Assembly: GCA_965603125.1 (NCBI GenBank)
Contig: CBFDBU010000001.1
Span: 124,001 to 188,000 of the forward strand
Direction: 5' to 3'
Length of the DNA stretch: 64,000 bases
Source of the DNA: JAJRTA01 sp965603125
GTDB taxonomy: Bacteria; Zixibacteria; MSB-5A5; GN15; FEB-12
Shown here: positions 53,897-61,246 of the stretch, piece after piece
Layout of the letters: every line of letters starts with the position of its first letter
Position numbering within the stretch: position 1 is the first letter of the stretch
The notes under the pieces: generated by a model
What the model saw: the letters and a program-made list of their open reading frames with translations, nothing else
What the model was told of the DNA's origin: nothing
The model's database searches: none
Translations under genes and position numbers: made by a program

Positions 53897-54297
53897 TGAC
53901 AATGTTCAGCTCGCGCAACTGGCGGGAGTACCCCCAGCGCTATCGGCTGGAGGCGTCCCGATTCAAGAAGAGCGGCAAGACCTACTTCCCGCCCCGGACA
54001 GTGGACCCGGAAACGGGCGATACCGAGCATGAGATCGTCCGGCTGCCGGATACCGGCAAGCTGCTCACGTACACTGTCATTCGCGTGGCCCCTGCGATGT
54101 GGAGTGATGAAGGACCCTACGCGCTGGGCGTGGCCGAGATGGCCGACGGGACCCGCGTGATGGCGCAAATAACGGACTGTGATGTCGAGAAGGTCAGGAT
54201 CGGGATGGAAGTGCGTGTGGAGTTCCGCCGCATCCAGAGTGAGGGTCACGCGGGCGTCTTGAGCTACGGCTACAAGTTCGTCCCCAGGTGGTTCTAA
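53896..54297 (+). CDS. DUF35 OB-fold protein without zinc-ribbon cysteines
   Basis: 133 residues. Family members have an N-terminal rubredoxin-like zinc ribbon (CxxCG..YFPPR..CPxCG) and a C-terminal OB fold that binds CoA and bridges thiolase with HMG-CoA synthase. Here the ribbon region reads RFKKSGKTYFPPRTVDPETGD: the scaffold is clear but all four Cys are replaced. The OB part is preserved (LLTYTVIRVAP, PYALGVAEMADGTRVMAQITDCD, GMEVRVEFRRI, YGYKFVPRWF). Translationally coupled to the thiolase. The metal-free ribbon suggests the fold holds without zinc. Confidence 0.86.
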   Translation: MTMFSSRNWREYPQRYRLEASRFKKSGKTYFPPRTVDPETGDTEHEIVRLPDTGKLLTYTVIRVAPAMWSDEGPYALGVAEMADGTRVMAQITDCDVEKVRIGMEVRVEFRRIQSEGHAGVLSYGYKFVPRWF

Positions 54298-54332
54298 CAG
54301 GCGACGCCTGTATTTGGCTCCAGTCCCCGGTA

Positions 54333-54390
54333 GGGTGGGTCCGTCTTCGGACCCGCCTTATTTCGTGGGCGACAGACGGGCTTGTCTGCC
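54333..54390. repeat. Two hairpins after the DUF35 gene
   Basis: GGGTCCG (54337-54343) / CGGACCC (54348-54354), and a CAGAC / GTCTG stem at 54373-54388 inside CGTGGGCGACAGAC, which resembles one edge of repeat family C. They lie between convergent transcripts and may terminate both. Confidence 0.5.
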
Positions 54391-54438
54391 CCAGGACAGA
54401 CCATCCCTCTATACATGTCCTTGCCAACACCTCTGTTC

Positions 54439-55071
54439 TTATGGCCGGCGTACGTTTGCAAGTGTTCTAAGGGAATCCGCAATTGAAGTAGCTTTGCCTT
54501 TGATCTTCCTGAGTTCATCTACCATCGCCGGAAGGTCCTTCTCATCAAGAACGAGAAGACCCTTATATACTCCAAGGTCAAGATTAAAGAGATCTTCATA
54601 GGACTTCCCAGTGCCGCCACATTGGTATCGCACCATGACTTTGTAAGACTTTGGAAAATCCCTGTCTGCTAGGTAGCGGCCAATCTGGTCGACATAAGTT
54701 GTTAGTTCTTGCTGAGGCTGTAGAGAAAACTTGGTGAAGCTGTGGGACAGTATGTTGCGAACTTTCTCGCCATCAGTCGCCTGTAGATCGGGATCGAATA
54801 TTACAGAAATGTCCCTTGCCTCTGATCTTCCGCTATTCATCACGACCAATCGAATAATAATGTGACGAACAATTTCGAAGTAAGCTACCACATAGGGACG
54901 AAACTCTGCTTCTCTGGCAGTCTTCATCTCTGATACGGTGTCTCGGGCTGACTCGGCTGCCTTTCTGGTAGCAGAAGCCATCTCCCAGGTTTTCCACACA
55001 TAAATGATTAGTACCACAAGCGTTACTATCTGGATGATTGCAAGCACAAAGTCAATTATCTCCTTATCCAT
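54439..55071 (-). CDS. Membrane-anchored hypothetical protein, accessory cassette
   Basis: 210 residues. One N-terminal transmembrane helix (IIDFVLAIIQIVTLVVLIIYVW) is followed by a coiled-coil-like stretch (MASATRKAAESARDTVSEMKTAREAE). A soluble beta-rich domain comes next (FRPYVVAYFEIVRHIIIRLVVMNSGRSEARDISVIFDPDL). N-anchored proteins of this shape are widespread and uncharacterised. Third gene of a minus-strand set after HNH (42-bp gap). AT-richer than its surroundings. Confidence 0.7.
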   Translation of the reverse strand: MDKEIIDFVLAIIQIVTLVVLIIYVWKTWEMASATRKAAESARDTVSEMKTAREAEFRPYVVAYFEIVRHIIIRLVVMNSGRSEARDISVIFDPDLQATDGEKVRNILSHSFTKFSLQPQQELTTYVDQIGRYLADRDFPKSYKVMVRYQCGGTGKSYEDLFNLDLGVYKGLLVLDEKDLPAMVDELRKIKGKATSIADSLRTLANVRRP

Positions 55072-55113
55072 ACTCGTCTCCTATTGAGTCATAATCAAAT
55101 TCGACACTGAAGC

Positions 55114-55908
55114 CTATTGCTGCATGGCGAGTCGTTCGTTTCGTTGACAGATCAAATCCTTGTCCGGCCATAGAGCTTGGTTCGCTGGCAAAGAAATCTG
55201 CTTTCCGTGAAGCGCAGCGACGAAGGACTGATCTGAGTTAGTCAAGCTCAAAGCATTCTTATTTTCAAAGATGATCCGATACTCTTCGTCAATCGACAAA
55301 ACTCCCAAGTCAAATAGACGATGATGGCAGCAGACCATCAAAATTCCGTTCCGTGGATTCATTTTGAGTTCAGGTTTGCACTGTGACCAAGGAATTATAT
55401 GTGCCGCGTCCAGCGTTTCTGTGAAGGAAATGCCGGTGAAAGCGCAGCGGCTCTCGTAGGCGTTCAGAAGTGCCTGCCGAAAGATAGTCTGTCGGGTCCC
55501 ACGTACTTTGACCTTTGCATAGACTTCTTCGCTGGCCTCTGGCGAAGTGAGGATGCGGTTCACTAATTCATCAGCGATGGTTCCATCGGCGGCGTAGGCA
55601 AACGGATTAGGCTCTCTGGTCCAATCGTGATTCCTAACTTCTGCCCGACCTTCGACGAGATTGTCATGGCTCCATGCTATGAATCCCGCACCCGGCTCAT
55701 TTGTTCGTTTATTGACAACGAGAATAGTCAATGGCGGCCGTTTGTTCTCAAGACAGTAATCTTGGACCAACTTCAGGACGAATTGGACGGCACGAGGGTG
55801 CGTACCTAAATGCTCTGCGAGTTCCTCGTAAGTGATGATTCGGCCATGCGGAGCAAGGTCGACTAGAATGTCCCAAGCCTTAAATGCGCGAGCTTCTTGA
55901 TTAACCAT
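55114..55908 (-). CDS. HNH endonuclease with N-terminal MGMT-like winged helix
   Basis: 264 residues. The C-terminal HNH domain has SRCAFTGISF, DAAHIIPWSQ, NPRNGILMVCCHHRLFDLGVLSID, the pattern of restriction-type HNH nucleases (HNH_2-like) with a metal-binding His pair. Residues about 10-80 (DILVDLAPHGRIITYEELAEHLGTHPRAVQFVL) resemble the DNA-binding winged helix of alkylguanine transferase-like proteins. The reactive PCHR Cys motif is missing. This could read a DNA modification or base lesion and cut. Upstream lies a PD-(D/E)XK-like gene; no methyltransferase is adjacent. Confidence 0.78.
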   Translation of the reverse strand: MVNQEARAFKAWDILVDLAPHGRIITYEELAEHLGTHPRAVQFVLKLVQDYCLENKRPPLTILVVNKRTNEPGAGFIAWSHDNLVEGRAEVRNHDWTREPNPFAYAADGTIADELVNRILTSPEASEEVYAKVKVRGTRQTIFRQALLNAYESRCAFTGISFTETLDAAHIIPWSQCKPELKMNPRNGILMVCCHHRLFDLGVLSIDEEYRIIFENKNALSLTNSDQSFVAALHGKQISLPANQALWPDKDLICQRNERLAMQQ

Positions 55909-55985
55909 TTGTTGTCCCTCACACTCAATAAACTTGCTTTGAGTTCTACCGATATACCTCGAGTCGCCGTCTACCGCAAGAAAGC

Positions 55986-56480
55986 TTACGTCTCAACCAC
56001 ACCAAAATATAGCATCCCGGGTATGTTCTCTCTAAAGCGGAATGGAGTTGCTAACAAATCCGTCAAATGGGACTCAATCCTGTCGAGTTGGATCTTCCAA
56101 TTCTTATTGTCTGCGATAATCGGAAAAACAATGAAAACTACGGCTTTGTTACTCACCTTAACATGCTTGAGCTTTTCGATGTCGTCGATCACGCCCTTCG
56201 TATTTTTGGTTATGGGTCGTGTTTTGTTCTTCACGTTTGGGTATCTGATATTCGTGTTGATGGTCTTCAGTTCCAAAGCCCAATCTCGGAAACAGATGTC
56301 GACTCTATCCTTTTCAGGTGTTACGTCACTGAAGAGCTCGTATAGACTATCCACAAGTTCCACTTTCAGCCACCCCTCGAATTTTGCTCGCTCCCGCGCA
56401 AAAACAGATAATCCCCGATGATTCTCGATCTTGGGAATGATTCCGGCAACAATCAAGTCGTGTAACTGCTTGTAATTCAT
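55986..56480 (-). CDS. PD-(D/E)XK-like putative nuclease
   Basis: 164 residues, first gene of the accessory cassette. The segment RVDICFRDWALELKTIN provides Asp and E-x-K in the strand-turn-strand context of restriction-endonuclease-fold proteins. A preceding helix (EGWLKVELVDSLYELF) could supply another acidic residue. Downstream, AVVFIVFPIIADNKNWKIQLDRIESHL is consistent with the remaining core strand and helix. There is no recognisable named family. It is AT-richer than flanking genes. Nuclease activity is an inference from the motif. Confidence 0.62.
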   Translation of the reverse strand: MNYKQLHDLIVAGIIPKIENHRGLSVFARERAKFEGWLKVELVDSLYELFSDVTPEKDRVDICFRDWALELKTINTNIRYPNVKNKTRPITKNTKGVIDDIEKLKHVKVSNKAVVFIVFPIIADNKNWKIQLDRIESHLTDLLATPFRFRENIPGMLYFGVVET

Positions 56481-56603
56481 GTAACTTAACTGGTACCGTA
56501 AAACCCGATCAAATGCAATCTAAAACTGATTTAGCCCCGTAATAGCACGGGAACCGACAAATCGTCTTTCGATGCATATTCCGTGGGCGGCAGACCGGCT
56601 ATG

Positions 56604-56659
56604 CCGGTTCTTCGCGCGAGGCGCAAAAGACAGGTTTGCCTGATCCGTGGGCGGCAGAC
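56604..56659 (+). repeat. Dispersed repeat family C, plus-strand copy
   Basis: Starts CCGGTTCTTCGCGC and ends CGTGGGCGGCAGAC; the terminal motif also occurs just upstream at 56582-56595. It matches the complement of 36841-36901. It separates the accessory cassette from the chaperone block. Confidence 0.65.
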
Positions 56660-56667
56660 ACCTTGAG

Positions 56668-57633
56668 CTACTCGGGCCAATCGTCGAGCATACGGCGCTG
56701 CTGATCGGTGAGCGTCTTCGGAACCGAAACATCGACCCGGACGTAAAGATCACCTTGCGCATCACCGACCGCAAGACCCAGCCCCCTGAGCCGCAAGACC
56801 GTCCTCGGCTGAGTACCGGCAGGGATGTTCACGACCACTGTTCTGGTTAGCGTCTTGACCTGCACCTTGTCGCCCAGGACGGCCTGCTTGAACGATATCC
56901 TGACGCTGGTATGGATATCGTTTCCTTTGCGCTGGAAGTTCTGATCAGGCATAACATGCACCGTTATGATAAGGTCACCGCCGACGCCCCCAAACGTGTC
57001 CGGCCGACCCTGACCGGCCAGGCGGATTTTGCCGCCGTCTTCAATTCCCGCAGGTATCTTCACCGAAAGCGTCCGGCCTGTGTGTGAGTCCCTTATTTTC
57101 CTGGTCGTGCCGAACGCGGCCTCTCTCAGCGAAACCATCAGCGACATGTTGACATGGCGTTTCTTCTGCGGGCGTGTCTGCCGGGCGCGGCGACCGGTTT
57201 TGGTCCGACTGCCGCCGGACGCGAAACCCCCACCGCCGAAAAACGACGCCAGGATATCCTCGAAACCATCCATGCCGTCGATGCCGCTGGATCGAAAAGT
57301 CTGAAAACCGCCGCCCCGGGGACCGCTTCCCTCGCGAAAGAACTGCGAGAAGTCAAAACTACCGTTGCCGAATCCGCCCCCGCCCCGACCCGGACCAGCC
57401 CCGGCTCCGGAGAATGCGCCATAGCGGCGCAGAGTGTCATATTCGGCCCTTTTCTTCTCGTCCGAAAGAGTATCGTAGGCCTCGGAGATTCCCTTGAACT
57501 TCTCCTCCGCCGCTTTGTCGCCCTGGTGGCGGTCGGGATGGTACTGCTTGGCCAGCTTACGAAACGCCTTCTTGACCTCCTCAGGTGAGGCGTTTTCGCT
57601 GACTCCTAATACCTGGTAAAAATCCTTACCCAC
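56668..57633 (-). CDS. DnaJ-family co-chaperone, CbpA-like (class B)
   Basis: 321 residues. J-domain at 1-70 with the HPD tripeptide (QYHPDRHQ) that stimulates DnaK. A Gly/Phe-rich linker runs to about 155. Two C-terminal substrate-binding beta domains follow (LREAAFGTTRKIRD, IPAGIEDGGKIRLAGQG, FKQAVLGDKVQVKTL). The CxxCxGxG zinc modules of DnaJ are absent, hence CbpA/DjlA-type class B. Located 133 bp downstream of dnaK in the same direction with a hairpin between them. Confidence 0.92.
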   Translation of the reverse strand: MGKDFYQVLGVSENASPEEVKKAFRKLAKQYHPDRHQGDKAAEEKFKGISEAYDTLSDEKKRAEYDTLRRYGAFSGAGAGPGRGGGGFGNGSFDFSQFFREGSGPRGGGFQTFRSSGIDGMDGFEDILASFFGGGGFASGGSRTKTGRRARQTRPQKKRHVNMSLMVSLREAAFGTTRKIRDSHTGRTLSVKIPAGIEDGGKIRLAGQGRPDTFGGVGGDLIITVHVMPDQNFQRKGNDIHTSVRISFKQAVLGDKVQVKTLTRTVVVNIPAGTQPRTVLRLRGLGLAVGDAQGDLYVRVDVSVPKTLTDQQRRMLDDWPE

Positions 57634-57673
57634 TCGCGACCACCTTTGCCGAATAACCGGCGTTCCATATGAA

Positions 57674-57701
57674 GAACCCGGCGCAATCGTCTACCGGGTT
57701 C
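57674..57701 (-). terminator. Hairpin between dnaK and dnaJ-like gene
   Basis: GAACCCGG (57674-57681) / CCGGGTTC (57694-57701). No strong T tract; it may attenuate read-through from dnaK. Confidence 0.45.
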
Positions 57702-57766
57702 CTCTCTCCTTAGGTACGCTATTTCGGCCGACAGATCAAGCGTTTCAACCTGCCGACAGCCCCTGG

Positions 57767-59674
57767 CTATTTCACTTCTTCAAAATCGGCGTCAACGACG
57801 TTGTCCGTCTGAGCGCCCTCGCCGGACGCGGCAAACCCACCCGAACCGGACTGTGGACCCGGCCCGGCCTGCTGCGCGGCGTTTCGATACATCTCCGCCG
57901 ACGCTTCCTGCCAAATCTGGTTGAGAGCCTCGGTAGCGGACGTCATCTCGGCGCCGTTTTCGGACTTGAGGGCTTCCCTGACCCTGTCGGTAGCCGCCTG
58001 TATCCTGCTTCTGGTCTGTTCGTCCAGCTTGTCACCGTATTCCCCAAGCTGTTTTTCACTCTGGAAAACGGCCGCATCCGCTGAGTTGCGCGCTTCGACC
58101 TTGCGCCTCTTTTCACTGTCGTCGGCCTCGTGACTCCGGGCATCCTCCACCATCCGTTCAACCTCCGACTTGGAGAGACCGGAAGAGGCTTCAATGCGGA
58201 TATTCTGCTCCTTACCGGTGGCAGTGTCCCTGGCGGCAACGTTGAGAATACCGTTGGCGTCGATATCAAACGTGACCTCGATCTGAGGGATGCCGCGCGG
58301 CGCCGGCGGTATGCCGTCGAGAATGAAGCGGCCGATAGTCTTGTTGTCCAGGGCCATCTCGCGCTCACCCTGGAGCACGTGAATATCCACCTGGGGCTGG
58401 TTGTCCGACGCAGTCGAAAAGACCTGCGATTTCTTAGTCGGTATGGTGGTGTTGCGCTCGATGATCTTCGTGGTGACGCCACCCAGGGTCTCGATACCAA
58501 GCGAGAGCGGCGTGATGTCCAGAAGCAGCACGTCCTTCACGTCACCGCCAAGTACGCCCCCCTGAATGGCAGCGCCGACGGCAACCACTTCGTCCGGATT
58601 CACCGACCGATTTGGCTCCCTGCCGAAAAACCGCTTCACCAACTCGTGGACTTTGGGCGTCCGCGTCATACCGCCCACCAGCACCACGTCCTCGATCTGA
58701 TTGATTTTCAGGCCGGCGTCGCTTAAAGCCATCTCCACCGGTTTCATCGAACGCCGGAACAGATCATCCGTCAACTGCTCGAACTTCGCCCGCGTCAGAG
58801 CAAGGTTCAGATGCCTGGGGCCGGAGGCGTCCGCCGTGATGAAGGGCAGGTTGATGTCCGTTTGCATGGTCGAACTCAACTCGATCCGGGCCTTCTCCGC
58901 CGCTTCTTTCAAACGCTGCAACGCCATGGGGTCTTTAGACAGATCAATCCCGTCCGATTTCCTGAACTCGTCGATAAGCCAATCCATAACGCGCTTGTCG
59001 AAATCATCGCCCCCCAGATGGGTGTCACCGTTGGTCGCGAGGACTTCAAACACACCCTCCTGGAGTTCCAGAATCGAGATATCAAAAGTCCCGCCACCGA
59101 GATCGTAGACGGCGATTTTGCCGGTTTTCTTCTTGTCGAGACCATAGGCCAGCGCAGCCGCTGTCGGTTCGTTGATGATCCTCTTGACATCGAATCCGGC
59201 GATTTTGCCCGCGTCCTTAGTTGCCTGACGCTGGCGATCGTTGAAATAGGCCGGGACGGTAATCACGGCCTCCCTTACAGTATGGCCGAGATATTCCTCG
59301 GCCGTCTTTTTCATCTTGGCCAGCACCATAGCCGATACCTGCTGTGGCGCGTAATCCTTGCCACCCATCATGACAAGCGGCTCACCGGAACCGTTGGACT
59401 TCACCTTGAACGGGAAGTTCTTGATTTCCTCGCTCACTTCGTTGAACCGGCGACCCATGAAACGCTTAATCGAAAACACCGTGTTGAGTGGATTCGTAAC
59501 CGCCTGCCGTTTGGCCACCGTTCCCACCAGCCGTTCGCCGTTCTTGTCAACGGCGGCAACGGACGACGTGGTGCGCCCGCCTTCGGAATTGGTTATCACT
59601 GTGGGCTCGCCACCCTCCATCACGGAGACGACACTGTTAGTCGTCCCCAGGTCAATACCGATTATCTTGCTCAT
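57767..59674 (-). CDS. dnaK: Chaperone DnaK (Hsp70)
   Basis: 635 residues, full length. ATPase domain with IGIDLGTTNSVVSV (1-17), DLGGGTFDIS, VLVGGMTRTPKV; substrate domain with LLLDITPLSLGIETLGG and PTKKSQVFSTASDNQ; C-terminal lid and an acidic end DNVVDADFEEVK that closes as the EEVD-like bacterial tail. Folds nascent and stress-damaged proteins with DnaJ and GrpE. GrpE and HrcA are not in the window. No CIRCE element is visible upstream, so heat control is not explained by HrcA here. Confidence 0.97.
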   Translation of the reverse strand: MSKIIGIDLGTTNSVVSVMEGGEPTVITNSEGGRTTSSVAAVDKNGERLVGTVAKRQAVTNPLNTVFSIKRFMGRRFNEVSEEIKNFPFKVKSNGSGEPLVMMGGKDYAPQQVSAMVLAKMKKTAEEYLGHTVREAVITVPAYFNDRQRQATKDAGKIAGFDVKRIINEPTAAALAYGLDKKKTGKIAVYDLGGGTFDISILELQEGVFEVLATNGDTHLGGDDFDKRVMDWLIDEFRKSDGIDLSKDPMALQRLKEAAEKARIELSSTMQTDINLPFITADASGPRHLNLALTRAKFEQLTDDLFRRSMKPVEMALSDAGLKINQIEDVVLVGGMTRTPKVHELVKRFFGREPNRSVNPDEVVAVGAAIQGGVLGGDVKDVLLLDITPLSLGIETLGGVTTKIIERNTTIPTKKSQVFSTASDNQPQVDIHVLQGEREMALDNKTIGRFILDGIPPAPRGIPQIEVTFDIDANGILNVAARDTATGKEQNIRIEASSGLSKSEVERMVEDARSHEADDSEKRRKVEARNSADAAVFQSEKQLGEYGDKLDEQTRSRIQAATDRVREALKSENGAEMTSATEALNQIWQEASAEMYRNAAQQAGPGPQSGSGGFAASGEGAQTDNVVDADFEEVK

Positions 59675-59706
59675 ATCATCACCTTGTCGTTTTGCATCGT
59701 TAAGAC

Positions 59707-59730
59707 GGGCCGGTCATCCGCGACCGGCCC
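59707..59730 (-). terminator. Hairpin between hsp20 and dnaK
   Basis: GGGCCGGTC (59707-59715) / GACCGGCCC (59722-59730), 6-nt loop; weak T tract on the minus strand. Confidence 0.5.
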
Positions 59731-59778
59731 GATCCATGTTCACTTCTCCAGAACGTACCGCAACCGGTTCGACACCGG

Positions 59779-60210
59779 TCATTTTATGTTGACCTCGATC
59801 TGCCTGGGCTTGACCTCTTCCTTCTTTTTCAAACCGACAGTCAACAGGCCTTTCCGATAATCAGCCGCGATTTCCTGCGTGTCGACCGTATCGGGCAGCG
59901 TAAACGAACGGTTGAAAGATCCGGTTTTGATCTCAGAGCGAATGAAACCACCGTTCTTCTCCTCGCGGCTTACCTGCCTCTCACCGGAAACGGAGAGAAC
60001 GCCGTCCGCCACCGTCACCTTGATGTCTCCCTTCTCCATACCGGGAATCTCAAAGACCAACGTCAATTGGTCGTCATCCTCCCTGATGTCCACCCGCGGC
60101 GCAAAGTCGGATAAGCCGTTTGATGGAACGACCGGGGTTCCGAAGAAGCCGCTGAGCAGACCTTCAATCTCCCTGGCTATCCTGTTGGGCCTTACAATAA
60201 TGCTGTTCAT
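59779..60210 (-). CDS. Small heat-shock protein, Hsp20/alpha-crystallin family
   Basis: 143 residues from ATG 60210, chosen because AAGGAG lies 7 nt upstream; the frame extends nine codons further through the SD. N-terminal arm, then the alpha-crystallin domain (PRVDIREDDDQLTLVFEIPGMEKGDIKVTVADGVLSVSGER) with the A-x-x-x-n-G-v-L strand signature near the end (AADYRKGLLTVGLKK). The C-terminal I-x-I-type anchor appears as IEVNI. ATP-independent holdase. Upstream of dnaK on the same strand, so the three genes form a stress-protein block. Confidence 0.93.
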   Translation of the reverse strand: MNSIIVRPNRIAREIEGLLSGFFGTPVVPSNGLSDFAPRVDIREDDDQLTLVFEIPGMEKGDIKVTVADGVLSVSGERQVSREEKNGGFIRSEIKTGSFNRSFTLPDTVDTQEIAADYRKGLLTVGLKKKEEVKPRQIEVNIK

Positions 60211-60564
60211 CTTGTGTCTCCTTTCTTTTTTGTTCACTTCTGTCGAATCACTTGCCGACTGTTAATCAAATGTCATGCCAAAAAGCAGAACTTGTTATAT
60301 GGCAGCCGGTTACATTGAAATCGAAAAGCAGCCCCACAGCTACCCTGCCATTATGACGATTTAGGTGCGCCACTATGGCGGCTTCTGGCTGACAAAATCG
60401 ATGATTGTAGGTCAATCTGACAGGAAGCCACGCTACAAATACTTACCAACTCGACGCAGACAGAGATTGAAACACCGCCAAGTGTCTGCCGAGCCGAAAA
60501 GAGTAGTTGCGCTGTAGAAAGCAGCCCGCAATCATTGTCCCGTGACAACTCAAAGCAATCCGTC
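60211..60564. other. Divergent gap between hsp20 and the methyltransferase gene
   Basis: No gene. It must hold the hsp20 promoter (minus). The minus strand has TTGGCATGACATTTGAT (60264-60280), close to a sigma54 site but with GA in place of the essential GC at -12. No CIRCE inverted repeat found. Confidence 0.4.
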
Positions 60565-61242
60565 ATGAGCGGCTACTACTCCGAGAAGCTGGCGGCCGAG
60601 AAGCTTCGCCGGTGCTATGAAATTGCCCCGCCGAGAGTAAAACAGTACCTGGCTGCGGAAATAGCACACGCGGCTGATTTGATCGGGCCGACGGACAGTG
60701 TTCTGGAGCTTGGCTGCGGCTACGGCAGAGTAATGAAAGAGCTTTCAGCTGCGGGTCGGCTTGTGGTCGGGATCGACATTTCTTTTTCGAGCCTGAGAAT
60801 GGCGCGGGAGTTTCTTAGTGAGTCGGCCGACTGTCACCTTCTTCAGATGGACGCCGTTTCGACCGGCTTTCAGGATAGCTCCTTCGACACAATCGTATGT
60901 ATTCAAAACGGCATCTCCGCTTTCAACGTCGACCGGGCCCGGTTGGTCGCCGAGAGCGTGCGTATCGCTCGACCGGGCGGGCTGGTTCTGCTGTCGACCT
61001 ATTCTGATACCTTTTGGACTGATCGGCTCGACTGGTTCCGCCGTCAGGCTGAGGCCGGGTTGCTGGGTGAGATCGACGAAGAGGCCACCGGTGATGGCGT
61101 TATTGTCTGCAAAGACGGGTTTCGCGCGACGACCGTCACGGCCGGGGAGTTCTTCGCCCTGACAACCGGACTGAACGTAGACTCACGAATCGTGGAGGTG
61201 GACGACTCCAGCCTGTTCTGTGAAATGCGCCTGCGCGAATAG
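60565..61242 (+). CDS. Class I SAM-dependent methyltransferase
   Basis: 225 residues from ATG 60565 (MSGYYSEKLAAEKL). Motif I is VLELGCGYGRVM (near 52), with the acidic end of strand 2 in VVGIDISFSSLRMA and motif II in DSSFDTIVCIQNGISAF. The post-II element ARPGGLVLLSTYS follows. Small-molecule or ubiquinone/menaquinone-type methyltransferases share this plan; the substrate is not predictable. A frame extension to 60535 has no support. Convergent with the HEAT gene, 4 bp apart. Confidence 0.83.
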   Translation: MSGYYSEKLAAEKLRRCYEIAPPRVKQYLAAEIAHAADLIGPTDSVLELGCGYGRVMKELSAAGRLVVGIDISFSSLRMAREFLSESADCHLLQMDAVSTGFQDSSFDTIVCIQNGISAFNVDRARLVAESVRIARPGGLVLLSTYSDTFWTDRLDWFRRQAEAGLLGEIDEEATGDGVIVCKDGFRATTVTAGEFFALTTGLNVDSRIVEVDDSSLFCEMRLRE

Positions 61243-61246
61243 GCTC

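Noticed and set aside
54298..54438. tRNA or riboswitch in the gap after DUF35
   Set aside because: Only simple hairpins are seen; no cloverleaf, T-loop GTTCRAATC or known aptamer core.
60264..60280. Sigma54 promoter upstream of hsp20
   Set aside because: The -24 part matches but the -12 dinucleotide is GA, not GC; no enhancer-binding activator is nearby.
59675..60300. CIRCE (HrcA) element upstream of dnaK or hsp20
   Set aside because: No TTAGCACTC-N9-GAGTGCTAA-like inverted repeat could be found on either strand.
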